A DNA stretch of 64,000 nt from assembly GCA_025331565.1 (NCBI GenBank), contig JAFREQ010000035.1:6758001-6822000 (forward strand). Direction: 5' to 3'. Both the position numbers and the translations under genes were made by a program. The DNA is from Holacanthus passer. Its lineage: Eukaryota; Chordata; Actinopteri; Pomacanthidae. Of the stretch, positions 1-11,475 are shown one piece after another (position 1 is the first letter of the stretch; each line of letters begins with the position of its first letter). The notes under the pieces are model-generated. The model saw only the letters and a list, made by a program, of their open reading frames with translations. It ran no database searches and had not been told where the DNA came from.

Positions 1-209
1 AGAGAAGAACAAGAGGGTCAGTAATAATATGGAAGCTGCTACAGAAGCACCGTTACTATTGCAGCACTAAACATTTAATCAGTGAACATAACCTTAAGAT
101 TATTTCAGTCAGTTTAATCATGGCTCTGTTGGTTTTCCTATTTTTTAGACAAAAAAAAAATCTCTTTAATTGTTTCACTAACTGTACGTGTTATGTTTGT
201 CCCTCTCAG
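1..209 (+). other. rai14: intron sequence upstream of the first visible rai14 exon
   Basis: This is the 3' part of an intron. It ends in a pyrimidine-rich stretch and an AG acceptor at 208-209. No coding segment is visible in it. The rest of the gene, including the ankyrin-repeat half expected for this family, lies outside the window to the left. Confidence 0.7.
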
Positions 210-368
210 ATAGACGACCTGTCACGGGAGGTGGGGAAGCTGAGGGAAGCCTTAAACAGCCTATCACAGCTCACCTACACCTCTGGTTCTCCCTCCAAGA
301 GACTGCAGCAGAACCAGCAGCTGGAGACGATGCAGCAGCAAATCAAACAGCTGCAGTATCAGCTCGCT
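210..368 (+). CDS. rai14: RAI14 (ankycorbin)-like, coiled-coil exon (third from last)
   Basis: This exon has 53 codons and is phase 0 at both ends. It lies between a CAG acceptor (207-209) and a GTAAGA donor (369 on). The peptide begins IDDLSREVGKLREALNSLSQ and ends QQQIKQLQYQLA. It is rich in Gln, Leu and charged residues with heptad-like spacing, which fits the C-terminal coiled coil of ankyrin-repeat/coiled-coil proteins such as RAI14 and UACA. RAI14 binds actin and acts at cortical actin structures and adherens junctions. The next two exons carry the diagnostic C-terminal block, and I prefer RAI14 because of that block. UACA is the main alternative. Only the end of the gene is visible, so the ankyrin repeats cannot be checked. 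Confidence 0.75.
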
Positions 369-483
369 GTAAGATATATTAGACATATTCTTAGACAGAA
401 CACACAGTAACTCCCATGTTGAAACACACAGAAGTGTTGTGTACTTTGATATACTTTGTATTTACCTCGTGTTTTCTGTGTAG

Positions 484-549
484 GAGTCAAAGAAGCAGCA
501 CAATGAGATAGTGTCAGTCTACAGGATGCACCTCCTCTACGCTGTCCAG
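484..549 (+). CDS. rai14: RAI14-like, penultimate coding exon
   Basis: This exon has 22 codons and is phase 0 at both ends. It runs from a TAG acceptor (481-483) to a GTAAAT donor (550 on). The peptide contains HNEIVSVYRMHLLYAVQ, which resembles the conserved C-terminal block of vertebrate RAI14 as I recall it. The intron before it is only 115 bp and the one after it 95 bp. Such short introns are typical of compact teleost genes. The frame joins to the flanking exons without a shift. Confidence 0.8.
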
Positions 550-644
550 GTAAATCCATTAGTTTGCCTAAAGCTTTCAACTTTAAAAGAATGTTGCTGT
601 GAATTAATATTAGTTAGTTAAGTGCACCTGCTGTGTGCCTTCAG

Positions 645-731
645 GGTCAGATGGACGAGGATGTGCAGAAAGCCTTGAAGCAGATCCTGATGATGTGCAA
701 GATGCCAAGTCAAGCCAAGGAGGCCTGCTGA
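645..731 (+). CDS. rai14: RAI14-like, last coding exon with stop codon
   Basis: The exon opens after a TTCAG acceptor and ends at TGA 729-731. It encodes 28 residues beginning GQMDEDVQKALKQILMMCK. The motif GQMDEDVQ followed by a short helical tail and a terminal Cys is the shared C-terminus of the RAI14/UACA group. From memory, the human RAI14 version is closer than UACA. The frame continues from the previous exon. Nothing is broken here, so the gene looks intact at this end. The symbol rests on remembered family sequence, not on a search. Confidence 0.8.
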   Translation, partial: GQMDEDVQKALKQILMMCKMPSQAKEAC

Positions 732-1236
732 GACGCACTAGGCCCGGTTTCCCAAAAGCACATGGTGAACGAAACTGAAGTGACTGCATCTACCATCACA
801 CGTCCTCCCGCCCCAGTTCATTCGTCACTTGTGCTGCTTACAAGCAAAGAAACCAACACACGGTGCCTCTGGATAAACCTTGAGTATTTGTTAATGAGGA
901 ACAGGTTTACAATCATACAGTATGTTCACTGCCTTTGCTAATGTCAGCTTGACCAACTAAGATCTGAAGGTCATCAGTGTTTCGATGGAAGATGTTTTTG
1001 GGAAACCTCAGCCCAGCTTACAGATACTGTACATCAGCCAACTGACCATTCAAACGAATGGGTGAACCAGCCAAACTTAGAATCTCAATATGTGCACGTC
1101 AACACTACACTGTCAGTGTGCAGTAACCTTAAATCACATGCAGTTGGACAACATACATATACGTGTGCACTAATCAGTCCAATGAAAAGAGTGAGTTCGA
1201 CGTGGTTTGTTTTCTGTTACAATGTGCGCTTAGAGA

Positions 1237-1242
1237 AATAAA
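1237..1242 (+). terminator. candidate proximal polyadenylation signal of rai14
   Basis: A canonical AATAAA hexamer lies 506 bp after the stop codon, with T-rich DNA downstream. Confidence 0.4.
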
Positions 1243-2623
1243 AGCCTCAGTTAGCGCTGCTGTTAATAGTATCTATTTTATGATACAACAGTGTTTTTAC
1301 TTGTTAAATGTTTCATGGTTGTCAACATTTTCCAGATAAGATCTAAATTATTCGCGCCCTCTTAACAATGCATGTGCTCAACGCCAGCCCAAAAATCACT
1401 TAGAAATGTTTTTTGGCCGCACTTGGATGAAGAAACTGCATGATACTGTTTGTATTGCTATTTTCCTATTAGCACAAAAATTTATAAAAAATTTATTTTA
1501 CTGAATTGTATTAACATGTCATGTTTTCTAAGTTACTGTACTTTAATGAAGAGGTTTGATAGCTGTATTTTTTGATGGCCTTGTTTTGTGTCTGTGTGTG
1601 ATTGGTGTGAATGAGATGCTTTTTTTCCTTGGGTATAACAACGCACTATTTGGTCTAGTGACACCTGAATTAGTTTATTTTCCTGTTACTACTCATATTA
1701 AGGGGTTGAATATAATGTTTACTGTAATAGAAAAGCAAGAACGTTCAGTTGTGACAAATGCTCCGCAGTATGGGCTCAATATCTTTTTTTGGTCTTTTTG
1801 ACTCAGAGGATAGTTTGAAGTCAGATTTGTAGTCCTTACATTTCCTCTCCTCTCGTCTGCTCTTTGGTCTTTTGCTCTTACTTGAAAAGCATGAAAATGT
1901 GATAAGAAAATTAAGTAAGTTTTCACTTGCCTATAATCAGACAGTGTTTTTCCAGCTCTGCAGAACTTTTAACTTCTGATTATCAATATCAGCAGTTCTT
2001 AATTGTCATAGATGCCAATTTCACCAGGCTTCCTTGTACCATCCTATTTATTTTAATTACCAGGAATGTTTTTTTTTGTCTGTGATACTTCTGTCTCAGT
2101 GTTTCTATGTAGGTACGGATAAACACTGTACAGTGTTTGAGAGAACATTTCAAATGCATTTCTTTGAACGTGTCCTCTAGAGACTTCTGAACTGTTTTCT
2201 CGTCACACTCCTTTGCCTTAGTACTGTACTTAGAGCCATACGCCCTTTGAAATCACCCTTCTTCTGAACAGTGTCTGAGATTACTGAATACAACCAACAC
2301 TAACGCTGTTTAACTGTAGTCAGATTGAAAAAAAAAATCTTTATCTGACTTAAGCTCGTTTCTCACTCAGGAACTTTTTTACTGAACGCGATTTACACCT
2401 GACTGAGATTTGTTCGACCCTGAGTAGAGCTTTGGCTTTGTTTCATAGGTTGTATGATATTAAAAAAACTCTCTCTTTTTCCTCTGTAGGCCTTGACTGA
2501 AATGTTTTGTAAAAAGAAAGGGAAGAGAAACAACTTTCCTGTTGGTTGTTTCTTCACTAACAGTTTTGTAGTGACATGAAAAAATGCTTGTTTGCCAACT
2601 GTTTTTTGTTTTTTTTTGCTTGC

Positions 2624-2629
2624 AATAAA
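2624..2629 (+). terminator. candidate distal polyadenylation signal of rai14
   Basis: This is an AATAAA hexamer preceded by a T-run and followed within about 20-30 bp by a CTGTGTCTC element, the usual layout of a cleavage site. I used it as the likely gene end. Confidence 0.5.
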
Positions 2630-2645
2630 TTTTCAAGATACTGTA

Positions 2646-4182
2646 CCATCGCCTGTGTCTCTTATATATCAAAATGTATGAAAATCATTACTGTAAGAAT
2701 TTATTTGGAATCTTAGAAGCATTTTAGCTAAAAATTGGAAGTGACTAAATAACTAAATAAATAAGCCACCTCAGATGAACATGAGCATATTTTCAAACAA
2801 CATAACACATCAAAACTAGAATATTCAGGGGTTCAACACTCTTAAGTCAACTATGCATGTCTAGGAGAAAACAGGATACACTTTCCACTTTCACACAGCT
2901 CACAAAATCTAGTATTCTCCAGAATCTGCCAACTTTAACAACCACAGGAACAACACCAGTTCTCAACTTAACATCTACTAGATACATGAGATTTAACATA
3001 TGACTCGGGGCTTTTATGTCACAAGGAGATATTTTGGCCTATTAAATGTTCTGTTCCATTTAACCTTTGCTATGACAAGACTGAACAGACGATGAATGAC
3101 CACTAGATGGCAACCTTTGCCAAAATTGGATCTCTCTCCCATAGGGTCCTCCTGCTCACACAATTTATAGATGGGTAACACATTAATGGAAAAAGTTGAA
3201 TACATGACATTGAAATGAAACAGAATGGTTTGAAGAGTATGAAAACATTTTTGGGACCGACCACCATCATCAAAAGGCCAAATGAGGGAATATCTTTGTA
3301 GCCCTCCAGTAGAGAGACTTCTAGAACTTGGGCAAAGAAACTCTGAAGCAGTTCTGGTGGCTTGAGGTGATCCAACAACTAAATCACTTGATGCTGTTTT
3401 ATTCCTTTAATTTGTCCCCATCTACACATACATCCATACACCTGATTTCGAATATCTTCTCTTCCATTTCTGTTGATCATCTTCCAGAATGAGAGGAAGA
3501 AATGCACACTTTGAGTTTGTGAATTAAAAAGAGATGCATTGTTTATCTTCCTGTTGGGTTAGGCACTCCGTCCTCCATGTCAACACTCTGTCCTCCCTCA
3601 ATGTCCACTCAGCTTTGGCTCTCAGAAGTCCTGCCAACCCAACTCTGGGTCATTTATCTGCCGTTCTGTTTCCTCTAACCGGTGGCACAACCACTTCGTT
3701 TCCTGTCCTGGCCCTGTGTTCTGCCCGCTGGTCAAACACACACATATGCATTTGCACGCAAGAAAAGCACACGCACACGCACACACACACACACACCTCT
3801 GCCTTTACACGACAGCTTCCTGTCAATCTTGCTTTCCCACACGTTCTGCCCTCAGGCCTCGGGGGTTAGTGGAGAGAGATCCAGTGCTGTGATCCTAATC
3901 CAGCCAGGGCCCACATTTGTCAAGCATCCAAGGCTGCAGTAAAATCTCAGAGTCTGTGAATGGAAAGATGAACTCTGCTGGGCTAAATCTAAATGTTCAA
4001 TTTAAGGTTATTTGATGAGGATGTTCAAATATGGAGTCTATTTGTGTTGGTTATTGAATTAAAATCAAATTGACCTTTCAGTGGTTCCTTTTCCTTTAAT
4101 GTCTAATTTCTTTAAGTGGCTTTAAACTAAGCTAAAAGATTTTCTCACATATATTTTATTTATCAGCTTGTCCCAAAGCAAG
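2646..4182. other. intergenic, no gene seen
   Basis: No coding exon is supported. The stretch at about 3014-3380 has an open minus-strand reading frame with no recognisable domain and may be an old repeat. A (CA)n microsatellite lies at about 3768-3796. Confidence 0.5.
3768..3796. repeat. (CA)n microsatellite
   Basis: This is an interrupted then pure CA dinucleotide run. Confidence 0.9.
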
Positions 4183-4487
4183 TAGAACTGAAACAATTAG
4201 ACAATTCAATCATTATTGATGGACAGAAAGTTAATCATCAGAAATTTTGATAAAAGTTGCAGCAGCTACATAAATATGAAAATTAGCAGCTTTTCTTTAT
4301 CTTATATGATTGTAAATTGTAAATTTTGGACTGTTGGTTGGACAAAACAAGCAATTTGACTCTGGCTTTGGCTCTGGGAAAATGTCTTAAAACTATTTTT
4401 TTTAATGGACAAAAATAACAATTGATTTACTGATGAAATAATAGGGAGATTCATTGGTGATGAAAATGATCATTAGTTGCTATGGTA
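4183..4487. mobile_element. hAT-type MITE relic (short family, copy 1)
   Basis: The ends are degenerate inverted repeats: TAGAACTGAAACAATTAG on the left and CATTAGTTGCTATGGTA on the right. The interior matches the other copies in this window, with segments such as GGACTGTTGGTTGGACAAAA and TCTTATATGATTGTAAATTG. No clear target duplication is seen, so the copy is old or has lost an end. Confidence 0.6.
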
Positions 4488-7400
4488 CTTCGAAGCAACA
4501 TTGTCTTGATTTAAATATTCAAAATCAGATGTTGTGATTTGTACGTAATTCTTGCATGTAATTTGACATTTCTCTGTAATCCAGCATGATGTCTCTGATC
4601 TGGATTTGAATTTGAGACACAGCCTTTGAAAAAAATGACCTGACGCCGAGGCAGTGAAGTTAAGCACAAAGATAGTGAATGATGAGGGGACCCAGAAATG
4701 AACCCTTAGGAAAGTATTTAGTGACTGAGATGCTTTCCACAAACAAAGACAAAGAATGACTGCTCATATAATATGAATCAAAAAAAGTAGGTGAATCAAT
4801 TCTCCCCTTTGAATTATATAGATAACTAAGGCTAGTGGATGACTGTATAGAGAAAAGGAGCTCATGAATGAAGAGTGGAGACAGAGTTAAGACGATGTGA
4901 AGAAGTCATAACAGAAGGTCAAAGCCCAGGAGAGGAAGACTGCGGCTGAAGGAGCCCATTCGGGGAGGAAATGAGAAGAGGTTGTGGCCAAGAGAAAAAA
5001 CATGGAGAAGTAAGAGCGGCAGATCAGGAGAGAGGGACGAGCGTATATGTTGAATCACTGGAGAAATGACTGATCTGCGACTAAAAGACTCCTCTGAAGT
5101 AGCGCATGAACCTGCACCAGCTGCCAGGATGCATGAGGGGAATAGACTGGGAGGCGAAGAGGAGCTGGTGCTTCGTTTTCTCGACACCGACAGCTCACTG
5201 GTGATTAAGCAAGGCAGAGATGAAGTGGTGCAGTTTCAGCTGCCAAGTTGTCTCTTTTAAAACATTTTTAAATTCTCTATCCACGTCTTTGCTAACTATT
5301 TGTTTATACTGTGTATTTCCTAGTAATCAAGGTTTGTGTGCTTAGCAAATATTGTTGAAAACTTCTCACTAATGTGCGTCACAGGCCATACGCCTGGTTT
5401 CAGTGAGCGGGGCCTGCGCTATCTGCTCAAGTGTTGGTACTTGTGTCTTCAATGTGTTGTTGTTGCTGCTGTTTTAATGAAGTATTTCCTATTATTTTTG
5501 GCTGACGTGACAGACATCTGGACTGGGAATCATTCAGCACATTCACAGAAGTATTTAACATACGTCGTTGCGTCTGTTACAAGTTGGGAGACGGCTGACT
5601 TGGAACCAACTGCTCCAGCTTACGTCCAAAGTCTTTTCAAGCTGGCAGGTTCGTCTGCCTGGTGACAGTCTTCAACATATCTGGGCCGCAGCTGAACTCT
5701 GCCCTGCGACTGCCCAGCATCACTTCACCGTGGGGTGTATTTTCCACCCACTGTGGGAAATATACAGACTGACATGTGTGCATACAAAGACACGTGTTAC
5801 AGTGCTGTAGGTCTGTGATTTTACAGGGCTGCATTAATCTGACACTATGTGTAAATCTGCACAGCATGTCATTGTCTGTGTTTGCTATACCATGGACAAT
5901 GTCAACAACCTGACATTTTAGATGACAGGATGTGTTCAAAAAATGGCTGTATGTAGACGCCCCTATCCGCAGTTTGCTTTGCTATATGTTTTAGTTAAAT
6001 GAAACGATGTCCTCAAGAGGAACAAGAAAGTAGTGGAAATTAGAGAAAGGGGGCAGGCAGACAGAAAGTTAGTCCAGCAGCTTGAGACCACCTGTGATGT
6101 GTGATTGTTAGCCACCAGTGGACAGAGGAAGGGACCCTGACGCCTTTAAAAAAAAGTCATACTGACAAAAAGCCCACCACCAGAAAAGGAGCTTCATTGG
6201 GAGCTGATAGAAGCAGGTTTCCTGACTTTGGTCAATAGAGATGCAACTTTCTTGAGGCATTTCCTGTGCTCCCTGCTTTGTTACTTTGCTGAGATGTGAG
6301 CTGTGTAGTTTCTCTATTCCTCTGTATTCTGCCTGTAGTTTTCTGTTGCCTCTGTCAGCACTTGTGTCTCTAAATTTCACGTCTGCAATCGGCCTCATTA
6401 ATTTGCATATTTAATTTCATAGTCCTTCCAATATCAAGTCTCAGCTAGAAGAAATCTCTTTGAATCTCTTAAATTGAACCAACCACTAGCAGTTTATGGG
6501 ATGGGAATACATAAGAAGTGAATCTCTTGCAGCTACCTTCATGGGGCAGTGTAGCACTGTCTACATACTAACGTCCACTACACAGCCAAATAGATCCAGC
6601 ACAGGCCTTTTCAGTAAACTCATTGTCCTCATAAACAATACTAATGTGAGTCTGTATTTACAAGAGATTATTTGTTTGTCCATTATCTGTTGAACTGCAG
6701 TCGAAAAGAATTATATTGTGACGTCTAGCTGTGACTGAGCGCCTCTCAGCAATGTTGGGGCCAATTGACTTTTTGGCATCCAGGCTCCTATAAACAGGGG
6801 AAGGTTAGTTTATGTCGGTAATCTCTGCCATGATAACAGTCGTGTTGTCATCGGGGGAACTCGCTGGCAGAAAAAGAGAGTGATTGTCACTGATCCGCGG
6901 TTCTCTCCTTGGCAAAAAAACCCCTGAGACCGCAGTGGTGTTTACATGTGTATTTTGAAGGGAGGTCTGATGGTGATGAACACAGTGGAAGTGGAGGAAT
7001 GAAACGGGGAAATAAAACAGGTTTGACACATATGCAGATTAAAAACTTCTTTTCATTCCGAGTAGCCATATTTCAGCAACTGTCATCACACTACAGCCTT
7101 CACCTAATCTCTCACTTCAACTATCTCTCAGTCCCCTTTTCCTCTCTTTTACTTTCCTTCCTTCTCTCCCTCTTTCTTTTCATCTCTTCCTACTGCCGCA
7201 CATCTCTACGGTTTCTCAACATTGTTAACATGCTTACGTTCCATCTAATGCAACCGCATTTTATTGTCGGCTAATTAAGTGATGTGTGCAACATGTTGTT
7301 GCTGTGTTCGCCCGTCTAGCCTCAGCCACCAAGCCGTCAAATGTTCTCAGTTTGTCTAACACAGGCTGGCCTTGAAACAAGACCCCGCAGTAGACGAATG

Positions 7401-10045
7401 GAGGGGCGTAAGAGACGCATGCAGCTTAATTGCTGCAAGATGTAACCTCGCCTGCAGCCTACTGTGGCCCACAAACACACACACACATTCATGCACATGA
7501 AAGCATGCGTGCACACACATAAAAAAAAAAAAAAAAAAGCACGCAAACACACAATCAAACATGTGTACACATGGTATATGCAGTAAAGAAAACACAAACT
7601 GGTTGAAGTGTGTTACTAAATTACAGCGCAGCTGGATCTTTCACTCGTGGCACCGACCCAAACTTCATAGACACATTTTTTGTTTGTTTGTTGGTGAAAA
7701 ACAAGGTTTTAATTCTACTACAATGCTATGCTTTGATGGAGAACATTCAAAAGTCGTTCTCTGTGAAGCAAACCAAATGGAATCAATCCAAATCAAAATG
7801 ATTCGGAATCTACGGGCTTTGTTTCCTTAAGGCGTCTTAAGACTCTTTGAACCAAAGTCTAATGGAGAAAAGATGATATTAAGGCAAAGATGCTTTTCAG
7901 TAATCTACATTTGGCTCTCAGTGGAATCCCATGAAGTATTACTGAGTAGAGAGGGATCAGAGAGTGGAGGGACAGGAGAGAGACTCTGGCCTGATTTGAT
8001 CTAAGTGTTCCTGACGGGAGCTCCTCTGAATTACACGACTGCAATATAAGATTTCAATTTTTCATTTTCATTCTTTCATTTGTATTTGTTCTTCATGGTA
8101 ATATAAACCTTTAGGAAATAAATAACAAGATTCACAATCAAAACACAACTCTGTTTACACATTCCATCACCAAAACAAAGCACGGAGAAGAAGAATCTAT
8201 TTCCAGGACAGTTGAATCCATATTCTGTGTGTAAACAGTTAACACAGTCCATCGCAGTCAGACACGATAAAGAATCTGTGACCACTGCACACGTCCATAG
8301 AGAATCAATTGAAAAAGTTGGAAAAGGCGACTGTAACAGTACACTGGAACATCCCCTCTGGGAAAATGTACATTTCATGACTCAAATCTAACATCACCGA
8401 CAGATCACAAAAAAAAATTTCACAAAAATTCGGCCTCATCTTGATTGTCGCTCCGGGCGGGACACCAGGATGACTTCACAGATTACAGCCTTGGATCTCT
8501 GGTTTCTCGCTCTGGGAGAAAAGCTATATGAGTGCCCCCCTCCTCCAAAAAAAGAGATTTGACGGTGCTACGCCGCTGTGATGATAGCAGATGTGATTTC
8601 TTCAATTGAGGGGTATTCCCCTACAACCACTACACCATCTCTGGGCACGCTGATGCTTTTCCCTGACATCACTGGGCTGAGTGCAGCTCTGCTGGCGGCT
8701 CTAACCCGGGTCACTGAGATACAGTTACGCAACTCACGACTCTGGAAGACCACAACACAGCAGACCACGGAGAGGTTCACCAGCAAAGTCCTGCACAAAA
8801 TCACTGCAAGCGGTGCACTGTGAACAGTCATAATGGTTATGACTGGGAAATGTGTTTATATGTATTTAGAGACAAGTGTTTGGGAAGTAATTCCTCCTGT
8901 TCTTAAACATGATTCAGTGCAACAGTTACGACCCGCTGAGTCTACAAATCTCCAATTGTCGGACGCATATTGACGATATTCAATAATACATTATCATGAG
9001 CTGCATTCCAGATCGGAAGTGCTCCTTTCCTCTGTAACGACGAGGGATAGCTGGATGAGAACCCCGATCCGAGAGTGTTTTGGCTGCAGATCCCAACCCC
9101 AGAGATGTTTATTTCTGCATCTGATTTAGCACAGAGTGATTGCAGCAATACTGTCTGGAGGTGGGGTAATAGCAGTGGGCAGAACAAGGCCTTTGATCAG
9201 GCTATTTTCTTGTTTGTGTTTTACATTATGGCATCTTGCAAATATGTTAATAGTGATTTCAACTCACTTGTGTCCCAGGGCACCTACACTTTGCTTTGTA
9301 AACCAATCATATGAGACAGTATAGTAACACGATCACGTGCATATCATGAAAGTATGTGCATGTAAACATTTGGCAGGGAGCCATGAAAACAAAAGGATCT
9401 GGAAGGGAAAATGTTTTGCACAGTGCGTCCGTGTTAGATCATGCGAGGGAGGTCAGAAAAAACAACTTTATTTGACTATTTATTGTTCAAGCTGGAGGAT
9501 AACTTATTGCAGGTCACACTATCTCTCCCGAGAATCCTTCTTATTCCAAACAGACTTTGTTAGTTTTCATATATCACTGAAGTGTATACCTGCGCATTGA
9601 AATAGCCGGGACCCTGTGATTTAATTACCTTGCCCTGTTGCCGCCGTTTCCCACTCTAGGCCAGGCTTCCCAGTTGCAGTCCCTCTCGTTCGCTCCGGCC
9701 TCCCCACATCAGGTTCTGATGAGCCTAACTGGAAACACGTGCTCCACGCTGGCTCCCCCGACAGATGGGACAATATCATATTATTAATGACAGAAAGAGA
9801 GAGACGGAGGGAGGGAGGGAGAGACGCGGGGAAGGAAAATCCTCCTTCCTCAAAGGGCTTGCTGGTCTTAAATAGCTCAACACTGAGCTGCCGTCGCTTC
9901 TGAGGAAGTTATTATAGGAAGGCAGCACGTCTGTGTTTGCATATGGAATATCCTCTCAATCTGACTCAGTGCTCCGCAGGCTTAGCCCCGTGTCACTCCT
10001 CTTAAAGCCGCTGAACTCTGGACCCTCGTGCACACTGATGGACAG
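4488..10045. other. intergenic, no gene seen
   Basis: I could support no exon. The sequence is mostly unique-looking, with an A-run at about 7521-7538 next to CA-rich simple sequence. Segment 9600-9800 is high-complexity and has several TAAT-type sites (see the regulatory finding). Confidence 0.5.
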
Positions 10046-10347
10046 ATGTACACTAAATGACCAAAAGCATGTGGACACCCTGGGGCTGTTTTATAGTTCA
10101 GTTTAATTCTAATTAAGGCAAAAACTTAATATTACACCTTTCAATGATATTTTAACAACAGACTGATTCCAACTTTGTAGCTGCAGGTTGTGGCTCTCTC
10201 CTATTTCAACATCACAAGACCTTCCATGCACAAACCGAAGTCCTTGTAAAATGGATTTCTGAGTTTGATGTGGAAGAACTTGACCAGCCTTCATCCCCAT
10301 CCAACATCCTTTGGCATAAACTGAAATGCACATTGCAACGGTGAAAC
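10046..10347 (+). pseudogene. Tc1-like transposon relic, left piece
   Basis: It begins near a segment reading CTAAATGACCAAAAGCATGT GGACACCC (10053-10080), which resembles the terminus of a common fish Tc1-like element. It ends in a transposase remnant. One frame near 10268-10340 reads EELDQP, then HKLKCTLQR after a Trp. This resembles the EELDWP...LWDELERRLR part of Tc1 transposases, close to the last catalytic acidic residue of the DDE/D domain. Frameshifts and stops make it non-functional. The homology resumes at 11405, so this is one half of a split element. Confidence 0.7.
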
Positions 10348-11397
10348 GTGTCTACTGGAAGACATTCAGGGTTTTCCCTTAGTGTCTTCTTCTCTTCTAT
10401 ATATTCGGGGGAAGACTGTTGTGTTTGTTTGTATCGACGTTTTAAATAAAAGAAGAAAATAATCAAATGTGATGAAGTACAATACTGTATGGTTATTTTA
10501 AAATATGCTGTTACCGTCATATAAAATTACATTTACAGTGATTAAAGTTGGCCATATGATGCACCTCTAAACCAGGGATTGGTTCTTACATTAGTCTAAT
10601 GCAAGTTAGACAATTTCACAAAAGGAAAGACTTATTTTAAGCTTCAAACATTAGACACTATACCCTAACTCAGAGTTAAACTTATAGCAATTATATCAAC
10701 AAAATAAATAATAATGTTGTCTCTGAATTTCCAGAACTGTACAATATCAAACTGGCAAAGGCAAAAAAAGACATTTGCTTGGTGAAATGTCAGCTACCAG
10801 TTTTTTTTTTTTTTTTTTTTTGTTTTTTTTTTGTTTTTTTTTCCAAAACACTATTTTAGTTACTCAAATGAAGCTAAGGGTGTACTGTTCGGTAATGCTA
10901 CAGTGCCACCACAAGCTGTGGAGTGGTAAATACTGTGCCAACCAATGCAGCATGAGACCCTCATTTTTCCTGTGTAATGTGAATAAGCTTTGAAAAGTCA
11001 TGTTTCTATGTCACTGTCAGTCGGTTCCACCTGCAAAAATCTGCCCAAAGAAACTATTGTCAGCCTGACTTGACGAGTACTGAAGCCACAGCATCTCAGC
11101 TCTGCTACACATCTGCACTTATATTTTATGGAACTGGAATTTTTTTTTTTGTGCTGAATTTTCCCAATAAAATGTCCTTGAATTCTTCCAGAAGAGAAAT
11201 ATTTTCTCATTGGAGTGAACAAAGCTCAGTGTTTTGATGCGGTTGTACAGTCAGGCAGCGTTTTTTAGTTGGGGAGAAAAAAAAAAAATCTTATTTGACC
11301 CAGAAGTCATAGCAAATTAGTCTTACTTTGAGATAGTCAAGAACAAACAGCCTCGTGCAACAGATGAATTTAGTTTGATGTAAGCCACAGTTTCTTT
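10348..11397. mobile_element. about 1.05-kb insertion splitting a Tc1 relic
   Basis: Homology to a Tc1 transposase stops at 10347 and resumes at 11405. The boundaries carry a near-perfect direct repeat: GGTGAAAC at 10340-10347 and TGTGAAAC at 11397-11404. That is the pattern of a target-site duplication. The insert contains a long T-tract (10801-10842). It has no recognisable coding domain and no clear inverted repeats at its ends, so its class is unknown. Confidence 0.55.
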
Positions 11398-11475
11398 GTG
11401 AAACCAGCCTTGAACGCCCAACATCAGTGTTCGACCTCACCAACGCTCTTGCGGTTGAATGGGAGCAAAGGTTTT
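11398..11475 (+). pseudogene. Tc1-like transposon relic, right piece
   Basis: In frame from 11415 the sequence reads RPTSVFDLTNALAVEWEQR. This matches the C-terminal part of Tc1-like transposases in fish (RPTSV.DLTNAL..EW), directly following the motif lost at 10347. Similarity fades after about 11475 and no 3' terminal repeat was found. It is a dead fragment. Confidence 0.75.

Larger units (their letters stand above)
732..2645 (+). other. rai14: probable rai14 3' UTR
   Basis: This is AT-rich sequence without splice-bounded coding segments, directly after the rai14 stop. It has an early AATAAA at 1237-1242 and a later one at 2624-2629 that is followed by a T/GT-rich stretch. A long 3' UTR is usual for this family. 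The end is inferred from the second signal. Alternative polyadenylation at the first signal is possible. Confidence 0.5.

Noticed and set aside
210..731. UACA as the identity of the left gene
   Set aside because: The C-terminal block (YRMHLLYAVQGQMDEDVQKA) is closer to RAI14 as I recall it. It is not fully excluded because only the last exons are visible.
3103..3378. 91-codon minus-strand frame
   Set aside because: It has no recognisable domain or splice partner. It may be an old repeat, and evidence is too thin to call.
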